From: Methylacidimicrobium fagopyrum
GTDB taxonomy: Bacteria; Verrucomicrobiota; Verrucomicrobiia; Limisphaerales; UBA11358
DNA length: 45,106 nucleotides
NCBI GenBank assembly: GCA_026225255.1
Contig: JAMFSJ010000070.1
Location: 1 to 45,106, forward strand
Direction of reading: 5' to 3'
Below, piece after piece: positions 25,489-32,531 of this stretch. The translations under genes were made by a program, and so were the position numbers. The stretch's first letter is position 1. The number at the start of each line of letters is the position of its first letter. The notes below the pieces were generated by a model. It was not told the DNA's origin and made no database searches. It saw only the letters and a program-made list of their open reading frames with translations.

Positions 25489-25812
25489 ATGGATGCTGTT
25501 TTCAAAGCTCTGGCGGACGAAAGCCGTCGGCAGTTGCTCGATCAGTTACATAAAAGTAACGGGCAGACGCTGGGTGAATTATGTGCGCACCTCGAGATGA
25601 CGCGGCAGGCGGTGACGAAACACCTTTTGTTGCTCGAAGCGGCGAATCTGGTCGTCGTCGTTTGGCGCGGGCGCGAGAAACTACATTACCTCAATTCGGT
25701 GCCGATTCACGAACTCTCCGAGCGCTGGATTGGCAAATATGAACGCCATCGCTTGCAGGCAATGAGCGATTTGAAAAAAGGTCTCGAACAAAACAAAACC
25801 AAGAAAGGATGA
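25489..25812 (+). CDS. ArsR/SmtB family transcriptional regulator
   Basis: A 107-residue winged-helix repressor: MDAVFKALADESRRQLLDQL, the recognition helix MTRQAVTKHLLLLEAANLV and a beta-wing VVVVWRGREKLHYLNSVPI. It lacks the Cys-rich metal site (no CxC), as expected for the sub-branch paired with AHSA1/SRPBCC proteins, which respond to ligands other than metal. The ATG at 25489 is preferred over the upstream TTG at 25468, because the promoter's start point falls at about 25485. It is translated with the AHSA1 gene that follows after 4 bp. Confidence 0.9.
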   Translation: MDAVFKALADESRRQLLDQLHKSNGQTLGELCAHLEMTRQAVTKHLLLLEAANLVVVVWRGREKLHYLNSVPIHELSERWIGKYERHRLQAMSDLKKGLEQNKTKKG

Positions 25813-25816
25813 CATC

Positions 25817-26257
25817 ATGCAAAAACCAAAGTTAGTTTATACCACCTATATCCGCGCGACCCCGAAAGCCGTGTGGGCGGCCATCACCAAACCTGAATTC
25901 ACCCGTCAATATTGGGGCGGACTCGCGAATGTTTCTGATTGGAAAAAGGGTTCGGTGTGGCAACACATGACTGCGGGCGAGACGCCGGAGGCTTGGATCA
26001 CGGGCAAAGTTTTGGAAAGCACTCCGCCCAAAAAACTCGTGCTGTCATGGGCGGATCCAGACGCGCTCGCGGACAAATCGCGCGTCACGTTTGAAATCGA
26101 AGCATTAGAAGACATGACGTGCTTGACGGTCACGCACGGCAGTTTCAAGGTCGGCTCAACGATGGTTAAGAAAGTTTCCTGGGGTTGGCCACGCGTCATT
26201 TCCAGTCTGAAAACCTTTCTGGAAACCGGCAAAGGACTCAACATCTTTTGCAAGTAA
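25817..26257 (+). CDS. SRPBCC/AHSA1 family protein
   Basis: A 146-residue START-like protein of the AHSA1/CalC type: YTTYIRATPKAVWAAITKPEFTRQYWGG at the front, then the WITGKVLESTPPKKLVLSW strand region and the closing helix WPRVISSLKTFLETGKGL. The fold forms a hydrophobic pocket; the natural ligand is unknown. It lies 4 bp after an ArsR-type regulator, a pairing found in many bacteria where the regulator controls the AHSA1 protein. It ends before the palindrome at 26266. Confidence 0.9.
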   Translation: MQKPKLVYTTYIRATPKAVWAAITKPEFTRQYWGGLANVSDWKKGSVWQHMTAGETPEAWITGKVLESTPPKKLVLSWADPDALADKSRVTFEIEALEDMTCLTVTHGSFKVGSTMVKKVSWGWPRVISSLKTFLETGKGLNIFCK

Positions 26258-26265
26258 CGTGAGTC

Positions 26266-26309
26266 CCGGAGTGTGGCTGTGCTTGGTTGGTGCTATCGCC
26301 GCGCTCCGG
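26266..26309. terminator. Imperfect palindrome between AHSA1 gene and smpB
   Basis: CCGGAGTGTGGC and GCCGCGCTCCGG pair over 12 bp with two G-T type wobbles, enclosing about 20 nt. It lies between convergent genes and shares the CGGAG(C/T)G(C/T)GGCTGTG core with the hairpin at 7990-8028. Confidence 0.55.
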
Positions 26310-26344
26310 CTTTATTGTTGCCGCGTCACGGAAGGACAAACGGA

Positions 26345-26800
26345 TTAACGCCCTTTGAAATTTTTCATCGTCGCGCGTTTCATCTCGCGGTCGTCATCGC
26401 GTTTCTTGATATCCTCGCGTTTGTCGTGTTCCACTTTGCCTTTACCAACGCCGAGCGATACTTTCACTTTGCCGTTTTTCCAATACATGGACAACGGCAC
26501 CAGCGCATTGCCTTTGACCGAGGCGAGTTCGAACAATTTCCGGATCTCCGAACGGTGCAGGAGTAATTTTCGCGGTGTCTTCGGAATGTGATTATTCAGA
26601 TTGCCGTGGGAATATTCATCAATGTGGACGTTGTAAATCCAAGCTTCATCCTTGTCCACGCGCGCAAACGCATCACCGATCTGCCCTTTGCCGGCGCGCA
26701 ACGATTTGACCTCAGTTCCGTGCAGCACGATACCCGCCTCATACGTTTCGAGAATGAGATAATCGCGCCGGGCTTTATGATTGGTCACGATGTCGGACAT
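26345..26800 (-). CDS. smpB: SsrA-binding protein
   Basis: A 151-residue partner of tmRNA in trans-translation, which rescues stalled ribosomes. It has the OB-fold core NHKARRDYLILETYEAGIVLHGTEVKSLRAGKGQI, the HGNLNNHIPKTPRKLLLHRSEIRKL segment, and the basic C-terminal tail (KREDIKKRDDDREMKRATMKNFKGR-like end, described not quoted in full) that reads the empty A site. The start MSDIVTNHKA at 26800 fits better than the upstream Met at 26806. No tmRNA gene is recognised beside it. Confidence 0.95.
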   Translation of the reverse strand: MSDIVTNHKARRDYLILETYEAGIVLHGTEVKSLRAGKGQIGDAFARVDKDEAWIYNVHIDEYSHGNLNNHIPKTPRKLLLHRSEIRKLFELASVKGNALVPLSMYWKNGKVKVSLGVGKGKVEHDKREDIKKRDDDREMKRATMKNFKGR

Positions 26801-26839
26801 GAACACATTTTACTGGATGAAACGACGAAACACAAATTT

Positions 26840-26874
26840 AACCACGGAAAGACACGGATAAGCGCGGATTAAGG
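26840..26874. repeat. Relic of a CCACGGA-type dispersed repeat
   Basis: AACCACGGAAAGACACGGAT followed by AAGCGCGGATTAAGG matches the ACACGGAT-periodic element common in Verrucomicrobia and many other phyla; a fuller copy is at 32452-32525. Confidence 0.6.
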
Positions 26875-26993
26875 CAGGCAAAGATTTTGATGCGAATTAC
26901 CCTAATTGAAATGGAACAAATTGGATTCGTAAAAATGAGCGTCATTCGCGTCAAACCATTTTTTCATCGGGGTCCCTTCGTAGCCAAACAAAA

Positions 26994-27018
26994 AGCCGGA
27001 AGAATAAATCTTCCGGCT
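26994..27018 (-). terminator. Rho-independent terminator of rpoZ
   Basis: AGCCGGAAGA and TCTTCCGGCT form a 10-bp stem around a 5-nt loop, followed on the minus strand by TTTTGTTT. It lies 22 bp past the rpoZ stop. Confidence 0.88.
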
Positions 27019-27040
27019 AAGTTTATTGTTTGAGTGGCGC

Positions 27041-27295
27041 TTAATGTTTCTTGCGCTTTTTCGCGACCGGACGAACGGCCGCGACCATTTCGGGCAATTC
27101 CCAGCCGATTTTATCTTCGAGAATTTCGCGCAGGGCGATGTCCGCCAAGCCCATGCTGGCCGGCGCGTCCACGAGCGGACGTCCCATACCGCCGCCACCG
27201 GCGTTCAATTGACGCACGCGGCGCGAAACGATATTGATGAGGACATTCGGATTGCCCACTTTTTCATTAGCCCGTTTACAAAGGTCAGCGTTCAT
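27041..27295 (-). CDS. rpoZ: DNA-directed RNA polymerase subunit omega
   Basis: An 84-residue protein with the omega signature NPNVLINIVSRRVRQLN near the N-terminus, followed by a glycine-rich insert (AGGGGMGRPLVDA) and ADIALREILEDKIGWELPE. The highly basic tail (VAKKRKKH) replaces the usual end. Omega supports assembly of the beta' subunit and ppGpp responses. The length is close to the E. coli protein. It starts at 27295 (MNADLCKRANEKVG), with no visible ribosome binding site, and ends before its own terminator. The identification rests on the N-terminal block, which is strongly conserved. Confidence 0.85.
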   Translation of the reverse strand: MNADLCKRANEKVGNPNVLINIVSRRVRQLNAGGGGMGRPLVDAPASMGLADIALREILEDKIGWELPEMVAAVRPVAKKRKKH

Positions 27296-27514
27296 TTTTT
27301 TAAGAAAACTAGCGGGTCAGACTATCAGTGGCGGCGCGGCGAAGCAATCATTAAAAATCAACCAGCCCGTCTGCTGCCGCCGTGAGGCCGGCGAACGACG
27401 GAAGTAAGCCGTTGGTCAAGAATATGTTTTGGATTAAAATTCGCCATTTCTTTTCGCAATTTTCCCGGCGCGCGGCTTGAATTGGTGTCGGTTTTTTGAT
27501 ATAAAAGTTGGCGG

Positions 27515-27688
27515 ATGCCAGAAAAAAAACCAAAAGAACGCGAGCGCTATTATTTGTTACCCGGCCAAGGCGGGCGAAGTTTTCGAAAAAAGCAGTTGTT
27601 TATTCTCGGCTGGTCAACGGCGGTGGCGTTGTTTTTTGGTGCGATCGTGGCGGGGTTGATGTGGTGGTTTTCGCGTCCCATGCATTGA
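27515..27688 (+). CDS. Small single-span membrane protein, unknown function
   Basis: A 57-residue ORF, ATG at 27515 and TGA at 27686-27688. The N-terminal half is highly charged (MPEKKPKERERYY, then RSFRKKQL). It is followed by one hydrophobic helix (about residues 29-51: LFILGWSTAVALFFGAIVAG and onwards) and a short WWFSRPMH end. The basic side before the helix predicts a cytoplasmic N-terminus. It lies 21 bp upstream of the SurA/PpiC-like gene in the same direction, so both may be co-transcribed. It resembles small anchor proteins with no assigned family. The coding nature is supported by the membrane-helix composition and the tight spacing, but not by homology. Confidence 0.6.
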   Translation: MPEKKPKERERYYLLPGQGGRSFRKKQLFILGWSTAVALFFGAIVAGLMWWFSRPMH

Positions 27689-27709
27689 CCTGCACTTGAC
27701 CGAGCCCTG

Positions 27710-28702
27710 ATGATTGTTACTATGCGCCAAGATTTGATGAAATTTTCCCGATTCGTTTTAATACTCGTGGTGGCGGTCGGCACGCCGCTTTTCGGCCATG
27801 CGCAGTTGGTGGATGGCGTCTGGGCCGTAGTCGCCGACAAGGTGATTACTTACGCCCAAGTCGAAGACGCGACTCGCCCGATCGAAGCCTCGCTCCGGGC
27901 GCAATACGCGGCCCAGCCGGATGTTTTGGATAGCAAATATCAAGCGGCCATGCATGACTCGCTGGAACTGCTCGTTGAACGGGCGTTGATCTTGCACAAT
28001 TATGAATCAGGCGGTTACAACAAGTTGCCCGATAGCGTGGTGGACGGATTGGTTGAGGAAAATATCCGTTCCCGTTTCGGCGACCGCGTGACAATGATCA
28101 AAACCTTGCAATCGGAAGGCATGACTTTGGAGCAATATCGCAAGGAACTATTGGATCGTTACATCGAATCTGGCCTGCGTAATTTGAACATTCAAAAGGA
28201 TGTCATTGTTTCGCCCTACAAAATTGAAACGTATTACAAAGCGCACCCCGACCAGTTCAAAGTCGAAGACCAAGTCAAACTGCGCATGATCGTGTTGAGC
28301 AAAACGTCGCCGGACGAGACCAACACCCTTGCGCTTGCCCGCGAAATCACTGAAAAAATCAAAGGCGGTGCGACGTTTAATGAAATGGCCGGGGTATATT
28401 CGCAAAATTCTTCGCAGCATCCGGGTGGTGAATGGGGCTGGGTCGAACATTCCGTGCTCCGTAAAGAACTTGCCGATGCCGCCTTCGCCTTGAATAAAGG
28501 CCAGGTCAGCGCGCCGATCGATACGCCGGATTCCGTTTACGTCATGTTCGTCGAGGATAAAAAATCGGCTCAAGTCAGTCCGCTCGTTGATGTTCGCACT
28601 AGTATTGAGCGAACGCTGCAAACTCAGGAACAAGCCAGTCGTTCCAAAGTGTGGATTGATGGCTTGAAGAAAAAAACTTACGTCCGCTATTTTACCAGCT
28701 GA
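27710..28702 (+). CDS. SurA/PpiC-like periplasmic peptidyl-prolyl isomerase (chaperone)
   Basis: A 330-residue exported protein with a signal peptide (hydrophobic FVLILVVAVGTPLFGHAQ). It has a SurA-like N-terminal chaperone region (VWAVVADKVITYAQVED, then ALRAQY... with a VERALILHNYE helix) and one PpiC parvulin domain at about residues 170-290 (LRMIVLSK, GGATFNEMAGVYSQNSSQHPGGEWGWVEHSVLRKELADAAFAL). It would help fold outer-membrane or secreted proteins. The start is uncertain: ATGs at 27710, 27722 and 27737 are all in frame, and the last two give the most typical signal peptides. It has one parvulin domain, unlike SurA's two. It ends before a strong hairpin. Confidence 0.87.
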   Translation: MIVTMRQDLMKFSRFVLILVVAVGTPLFGHAQLVDGVWAVVADKVITYAQVEDATRPIEASLRAQYAAQPDVLDSKYQAAMHDSLELLVERALILHNYESGGYNKLPDSVVDGLVEENIRSRFGDRVTMIKTLQSEGMTLEQYRKELLDRYIESGLRNLNIQKDVIVSPYKIETYYKAHPDQFKVEDQVKLRMIVLSKTSPDETNTLALAREITEKIKGGATFNEMAGVYSQNSSQHPGGEWGWVEHSVLRKELADAAFALNKGQVSAPIDTPDSVYVMFVEDKKSAQVSPLVDVRTSIERTLQTQEQASRSKVWIDGLKKKTYVRYFTS

Positions 28703-28734
28703 GATTTTGGGTTGGCACAGGACTCCAGCCGGTA

Positions 28735-28757
28735 GTTTTAGGCGGCTCGCCTAAAAC
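28735..28757 (+). terminator. Hairpin after the PPIase gene
   Basis: GTTTTAGGCG and CGCCTAAAAC pair perfectly over 10 bp with a 3-nt loop. The inner core AGGCGGCTCGCCT also appears, with one change, at 29861-29873 after pdxA. Confidence 0.72.
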
Positions 28758-28853
28758 CTTTGATAGCGCGGATGGTTTTGGATTTGCGCAGGTCAAAGAA
28801 CAATATCCGCCGCGACTTTTCTCGCAACGCTCAACTAAAACTCCTCAATAAAC

Positions 28854-29843
28854 ATGCGCTGGATTGGAATTTCTCTCGGTGACGTCACTGGCGTCGGCCC
28901 TGAAGTCACGCTCAAAGCCATCGCCGCCGAGGCCACTCGCGACAACGCAAAATATCTGCTCATCGGCGATGAATCCATGCTCTGGCAGCTTAACGAAAAA
29001 CTTTCGCTCCCGCTGCCGCTTGAAAAATTCTCCGATTACAACGCCGCCGGAAATTTTTTCATCGCAAATCCGCTGACTGAATCATTGCCGGAAAAAATAG
29101 CCGCCGGCGCGCCGGTGGCCGCAAACGCTTCAATTGCGTGGTTGCGTGATGGCGGCGAACGTTGCCTGCGCGGCGAACTCGATGCGCTCATCACCGCGCC
29201 GGTGAACAAAGAATCCATCATCCGCGCCGGCCACAAATTTATCGGGCAAACGGAATTTCTCTCCGCGCTCGCGGGCACCGATCAGACCGCGATGATGCTG
29301 CTCGGTCACGATGACAAAAATCGCTGGCTCCGCGTCGCGCTCGCCACGGTGCATATTCCCATTAAGACCGTTTCCGAAAAATTGACGGCGGAAAAAATCA
29401 TGCTCGCCATCCAGCTCGCCGCGCAATCGTGTCGCGACCTTGGTTTGCCGCGCGCGCGCATCGCCGTCGCCGGCCTGAATCCGCATGCGGGCGAAGGCGG
29501 GGAATTTGGCGATGAAGAAATCAAAACCATCGCGCCCGCGGTTTTAGCTGCCCAAAAAAGCGGCTTCGACGTCGTCGGCCCATTGAGCGGTGACACCGTT
29601 TTTCATTATGCATTGCAGGGCGATTTCGATGCGGTCGTGGCGATGTATCACGACCAAGGGCTCGCGCCGTTGAAGGCAGTCGCGTTCGACACCGGCGTGA
29701 ATTGGACGCTCGGCCTGCCGTTCATCCGCACCTCGCCCGACCACGGCACCGCTTATGATATCGCTGGTAAAGGCATCGCGAATCCAAGCAGCATGATCTC
29801 CGCGATCCGGCTGGCCAAACAATTGGCGAAGAATAGAAAATGA
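28854..29843 (+). CDS. pdxA: 4-hydroxythreonine-4-phosphate dehydrogenase
   Basis: A 329-residue enzyme of the DXP-dependent vitamin B6 pathway; it oxidises 4-phosphohydroxy-threonine before condensation by PdxJ. Family motifs: MRWIGISLGDVTGVGPEVTLKAI at the front, the DALITAPVNKESI and GQTEFL segments, NPHAGEGGEFGDEE, and the closing MYHDQGLAPLKAVAFD with the metal-binding Asp/His residues. The length equals E. coli PdxA. It stands alone between two hairpins with matching cores. The start at 28854 (MRWIGISLGD) is well supported by the family N-terminus. Confidence 0.95.
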   Translation: MRWIGISLGDVTGVGPEVTLKAIAAEATRDNAKYLLIGDESMLWQLNEKLSLPLPLEKFSDYNAAGNFFIANPLTESLPEKIAAGAPVAANASIAWLRDGGERCLRGELDALITAPVNKESIIRAGHKFIGQTEFLSALAGTDQTAMMLLGHDDKNRWLRVALATVHIPIKTVSEKLTAEKIMLAIQLAAQSCRDLGLPRARIAVAGLNPHAGEGGEFGDEEIKTIAPAVLAAQKSGFDVVGPLSGDTVFHYALQGDFDAVVAMYHDQGLAPLKAVAFDTGVNWTLGLPFIRTSPDHGTAYDIAGKGIANPSSMISAIRLAKQLAKNRK

Positions 29844-29858
29844 CTTTCAGCGGGTGGC

Positions 29859-29875
29859 ACAGGCGTCTCGCCTGT
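29859..29875 (+). terminator. Hairpin after pdxA
   Basis: ACAGGCG and CGCCTGT pair over 7 bp around a TCT loop, preceded by GGTGGC and followed by TGTTT. Its core AGGCGTCTCGCCT differs by one base from the core of the hairpin at 28735-28757. Confidence 0.6.
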
Positions 29876-29984
29876 TGTTTCGGGCGAGGATTGCAACTGG
29901 CTCGCGAGTAAAACAGAAATTTCACATTGCTGGCCGCAATTTGGCGGGACGATGAATTGGCTGTGCCAGAGGTGCTGCCTTCCG

Positions 29985-30806
29985 TCAGTCACCAATCAGT
30001 TCGCGAACCTTCCCGCCGATGTCGCCTTGTTTCACGAGCGATTCGCCAACGAGGATGGCGCCCGCACCGCACGCTTTTACCCGTTCCACATCCGCGCGTG
30101 CATGGATGCCGCTTTCGGCAACCAAGAGTGACGAGTGACGAGTAGCGGGTGACGAGAATAATTTCGCGGCCAAACGTTCCGTCGTTGCGAGATCGACCTT
30201 GAACGTTTTCAGATTGCGATTGTTTACGCCAATGAGTGCGGGCGAAATTTTCAGTGCGCGTTCCAATTCTTCTTCGTCGTGGACTTCCACGAGCACGGCG
30301 AGACCAGCTTCGGTCGCGAGGGCATGAAATTTCGCCAATTGCTCATCGCTCAAAATAGCGACGATGAGCAGGATGGCATCTGCGCCCCATTCGATGGCTT
30401 CGAGAATCTGGCGTTCATCAATGATGAAATCTTTTCGCAGCAAAGGAAGTTTGACGGCGGCGCGAATTTGGCGGAGATAATCGAGCGAGCCTTGAAAAAA
30501 CTTTTCGTCGGTCAAAACCGAAAGGCAGCTCGCGCCCGCCGCTTCATATTCCTTCGCGATGCGGATGGGATCAAAGTTTTGGCAAATAACGCCCATCGAC
30601 GGCGAGGCTTTTTTGACCTCGGCGATTAAGCCAATACTCGATGCTGGATGCTGGATGCTGGAGGCGCGACGGAGCGCACCGATAAAATCCCGCTGTTCGC
30701 CGCGTTCGAGCATCGCGTCGCGCAAATCACCGACGGCGATGAGGCGCGCGGGCAATTGCGCAACTTCAATTTTTTTCTGCTCAACAATTTCGTCGAGAAT
30801 GTTCAT
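29985..30806 (-). CDS. trpC: Indole-3-glycerol phosphate synthase
   Basis: A 273-residue TIM-barrel enzyme of tryptophan synthesis. Motifs in order: IAEVKKASPSMG (phosphate/catalytic Lys), LSVLTDEKFFQGSLDYL, LPLLRKDFIIDE, GADAILLIVAIL, ALIGVNNRNLKTF and the closing LVAESGIHARADVERVKACGAGAILVGESL. Two inserts are encoded by 7-bp repeats: SSIQHPASSIG before the IAEVKKASPS strand (30640-30660), and SSPATRHSSLL before the LVAESG strand (30126-30153). Both fall in loops ahead of conserved strands. It starts 3 bp downstream of the SUKH gene's stop; no other trp genes are near. Confidence 0.93.
   Translation of the reverse strand: MNILDEIVEQKKIEVAQLPARLIAVGDLRDAMLERGEQRDFIGALRRASSIQHPASSIGLIAEVKKASPSMGVICQNFDPIRIAKEYEAAGASCLSVLTDEKFFQGSLDYLRQIRAAVKLPLLRKDFIIDERQILEAIEWGADAILLIVAILSDEQLAKFHALATEAGLAVLVEVHDEEELERALKISPALIGVNNRNLKTFKVDLATTERLAAKLFSSPATRHSSLLVAESGIHARADVERVKACGAGAILVGESLVKQGDIGGKVRELIGD
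30126..30153. repeat. Heptad repeat (GAGTGAC) inside trpC
   Basis: GAGTGAC twice, GAGTAGC, then GGGTGAC: four consecutive 7-mers. The coding strand reads TRHSS within the loop before the LVAESG strand. Confidence 0.85.
30640..30660. repeat. Heptad repeat (GATGCTG) inside trpC
   Basis: Three perfect consecutive copies of GATGCTG, encoding SIQHPAS-type residues ahead of the IAEVKKASPS strand. Confidence 0.9.
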
Positions 30807-30809
30807 GTT

Positions 30810-31244
30810 TCAAATTTTAATGGTTCCATCAAGCCACCATTCCAAATACTTCTCTAAATTGGGTGCAATCCATGTTCGGCTATCATTTTCATGATTCCAA
30901 ACAAAAACATCTGAACTTTGAATGCGCCTATTTCTGATTCCGAACGCGAATTGATCCCCATTACCTGCATCGCCAAAAAACAGAAGACAATCAAATGGCA
31001 TATAAAGATCAACAAAGTTAGCGTTAGTTCTAAAATTTAAATTATCGGATGCAATACGCTCAGAATTCCATATCAATCCAAGATCATATTCTCCATTCAC
31101 ACCGTCGCTTTCCAAAAGTAACCCTCGCAATTCGTCTGGCAAAGACGTGTTAAGCTTCGATTCTAAATCTATTAAAATATTTTCGCTGGCAGAATTTTTG
31201 AAAACAGCGGCGTTTGTTAATTTTTGGATTTTTTCGCGCCACAT
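30810..31244 (-). CDS. SMI1/KNR4 (SUKH) family protein, possible orphan immunity protein
   Basis: A 144-residue SUKH-like protein. Typical features are the N-terminal LESKLNTSLPDELRGLLLESDGVNG helix pair, the core LLFFGDAGNGDQFAFGI and the C-terminal VFVWNHENDSRTWIAPNLEKYLEWW. SUKH proteins commonly serve as immunity proteins against polymorphic or contact-dependent nuclease toxins, but housekeeping members exist. The gene is clearly AT-richer than its neighbours, and no toxin gene is nearby. It is inserted tightly between prfB (10 bp) and trpC (3 bp) on the same strand. Horizontal origin is inferred from composition; function is unproven. Confidence 0.82.
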   Translation of the reverse strand: MWREKIQKLTNAAVFKNSASENILIDLESKLNTSLPDELRGLLLESDGVNGEYDLGLIWNSERIASDNLNFRTNANFVDLYMPFDCLLFFGDAGNGDQFAFGIRNRRIQSSDVFVWNHENDSRTWIAPNLEKYLEWWLDGTIKI

Positions 31245-31254
31245 ATTTCAAAAC

Positions 31255-32404
31255 CTATTCCTCTTCATCCTTCACACCCTGCATCCGTTTCATCGGACAG
31301 CCCGCACGCAACCACGCGTTCACGAAGGGATCAAGTGCGCCGTCCATCACGGCTTGCACATCGCTGCTTTGTTCGCAGGTGCGCAGATCTTTCACCATGC
31401 GATACGGCTGGAAAACATAACTGCGAATCTGGTTGCCCCACGAAATGCTGCCTTTGTCGCCGTAAAAACGTTCCATCTCGCCTTTCGCTTGATCGAGCTT
31501 GAGCGCGTAAAGCTTGGAGATCAACATCGCCAGCGCGGTCGCTTCGTTCTGCACCTGGCTGCGTTGCGCCTGCGACGCGGCGACGAGGCCGGTCGGGATA
31601 TGCGTGAGACGGACGGCGGTTTCAACTTTGTTCACGTTCTGTCCGCCTTTGCCGCCGGAACGATACGTGTCGCGCCGGATTTCAACTTTCGGTATGACGA
31701 TGTCTGTCTCAAGCAAATCGGTTAATTCCGCCACGATATCCACGCTGGAAAAACTCGTGTGCCGGCGTTTGTTGGAATCGAATGGCGATATGCGCACGAG
31801 CCGGTGAACGCCGCGTTCCGCTTTGCAAAAACCGTAAGCGTTTTCGCCCTCGACGCGGAAGGTGACGCTTTTCAAGCCGGCCGAATCGCCCGCGAGCGCG
31901 TCGGTGACTTCCCATTTCCAACCGCGCGAATCGAACCAGCGACCATACATGCGCGAGAGCATTTCCGCCCAATCCTGCGCTTCTGTTCCACCCGCGCCGG
32001 CGTTGATGGTGAAGATGCAATTGCACTTGTCGTGTGGCCCGCTCAGGAAGGTGCGCAGTTCAAAATTATCGAGGTCCGCGAACAGTTTTTTGAGGTCGGT
32101 CGCCATCTCGATTTCGAGCTTCAACTGCATCGCTTCCGGTTCCTCGGCGGCGAGTTCGAGCATGACTTGCAAGTCGTCCACCGATTTGCCGAAGCGCGTG
32201 AGCGGATCAATTTTGCCGCGGATATCGTTCGTTTCGTTGATGACTTTTTGCGCGGCTTCCTGGTTATTCCAGAAAGTTTCACCCGTCATCTGCGATTCGA
32301 GTTCGGCGAACCGTTGGTTCAATCTGGCGACGTCAAAGAAACCTCCGCAAGTGCGTAAGCTTGTCGGCGGCGGTCGAAATTTGCGGACGGACGATGTCGA
32401 ACAT
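31255..32404 (-). CDS. prfB: Peptide chain release factor 2, with programmed +1 frameshift
   Basis: RF2 recognises UAA/UGA stop codons and triggers peptide release. The true start is ATG at 32404 (MFDIVRPQISTAADKLTHLRRFL, 23 codons), which runs into an in-frame TGA at 32335-32333. A +1 shift at CTT leads into DVARLNQRFAELE and the rest of the protein, about 382 residues in all. Key motifs: SPF at VRISPFDSNKRRHTS for stop-codon reading, and GGQ in YRSGGKGGQNVNKVETAV for catalysis. The DNA upstream of the shift in the second frame (to 32466) is open but not coding. Confidence 0.93.
32333..32346 (-). promoter_or_regulatory. prfB programmed +1 frameshift site
   Basis: The minus strand reads GGAGG-TTT-CTT-TGA-C: a Shine-Dalgarno-like GGAGG 3 nt upstream of the CTT slippery codon and the TGA stop, the canonical RF2 autoregulatory layout. 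Low RF2 causes pausing at the TGA and a shift to the full-length frame. Confidence 0.93.
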
Positions 32405-32410
32405 CGTGAC

Positions 32411-32445
32411 AGAATATAGGAGTTAGAAGGTAGAATCCAGAAGGG
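32411..32445. repeat. Heptad repeat (AGAANNN) upstream of prfB
   Basis: Consecutive 7-mers AGAATAT, AGGAGTT, AGAAGGT, AGAATCC, AGAAGGG lie in the prfB leader just before the start codon. They are imperfect, with a clear 7-bp period of AG. Confidence 0.65.
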
Positions 32446-32451
32446 TTTTGG

Positions 32452-32525
32452 CCACGGATTGAACACGGAATAAACACGGAAAAGGTTTTATGAGAATCTG
32501 TGTTTCATCTGAGCCCATCTGGGGC
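32452..32525. repeat. CCACGGA-type dispersed palindromic repeat
   Basis: CCACGGATTGAACACGGAAT continues into a third ACACGGA unit, and after a spacer comes AATCTGTGTTTCATCTGAG and CCATCTGGGGC. This is an imperfect copy of a widespread element whose two halves are inverted copies of each other. It lies between the DUF2007-like gene and prfB. Confidence 0.7.
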
Positions 32526-32531
32526 TAAAAA

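Noticed and set aside
26807..27040. tmRNA gene beside smpB
   Set aside because: No tRNA-like ends or tag-peptide reading frame were seen; only a CCACGGA relic and the rpoZ terminator.
27477..27659. 60-codon plus-strand frame overlapping the small membrane protein
   Set aside because: The competing frame starting at 27515 has a clear hydrophobic helix and a better position relative to the next gene.
32404..32466. N-terminal extension of prfB in the second frame
   Set aside because: The canonical RF2 start and frameshift site explain the gene, and the extension covers heptad and repeat sequence.
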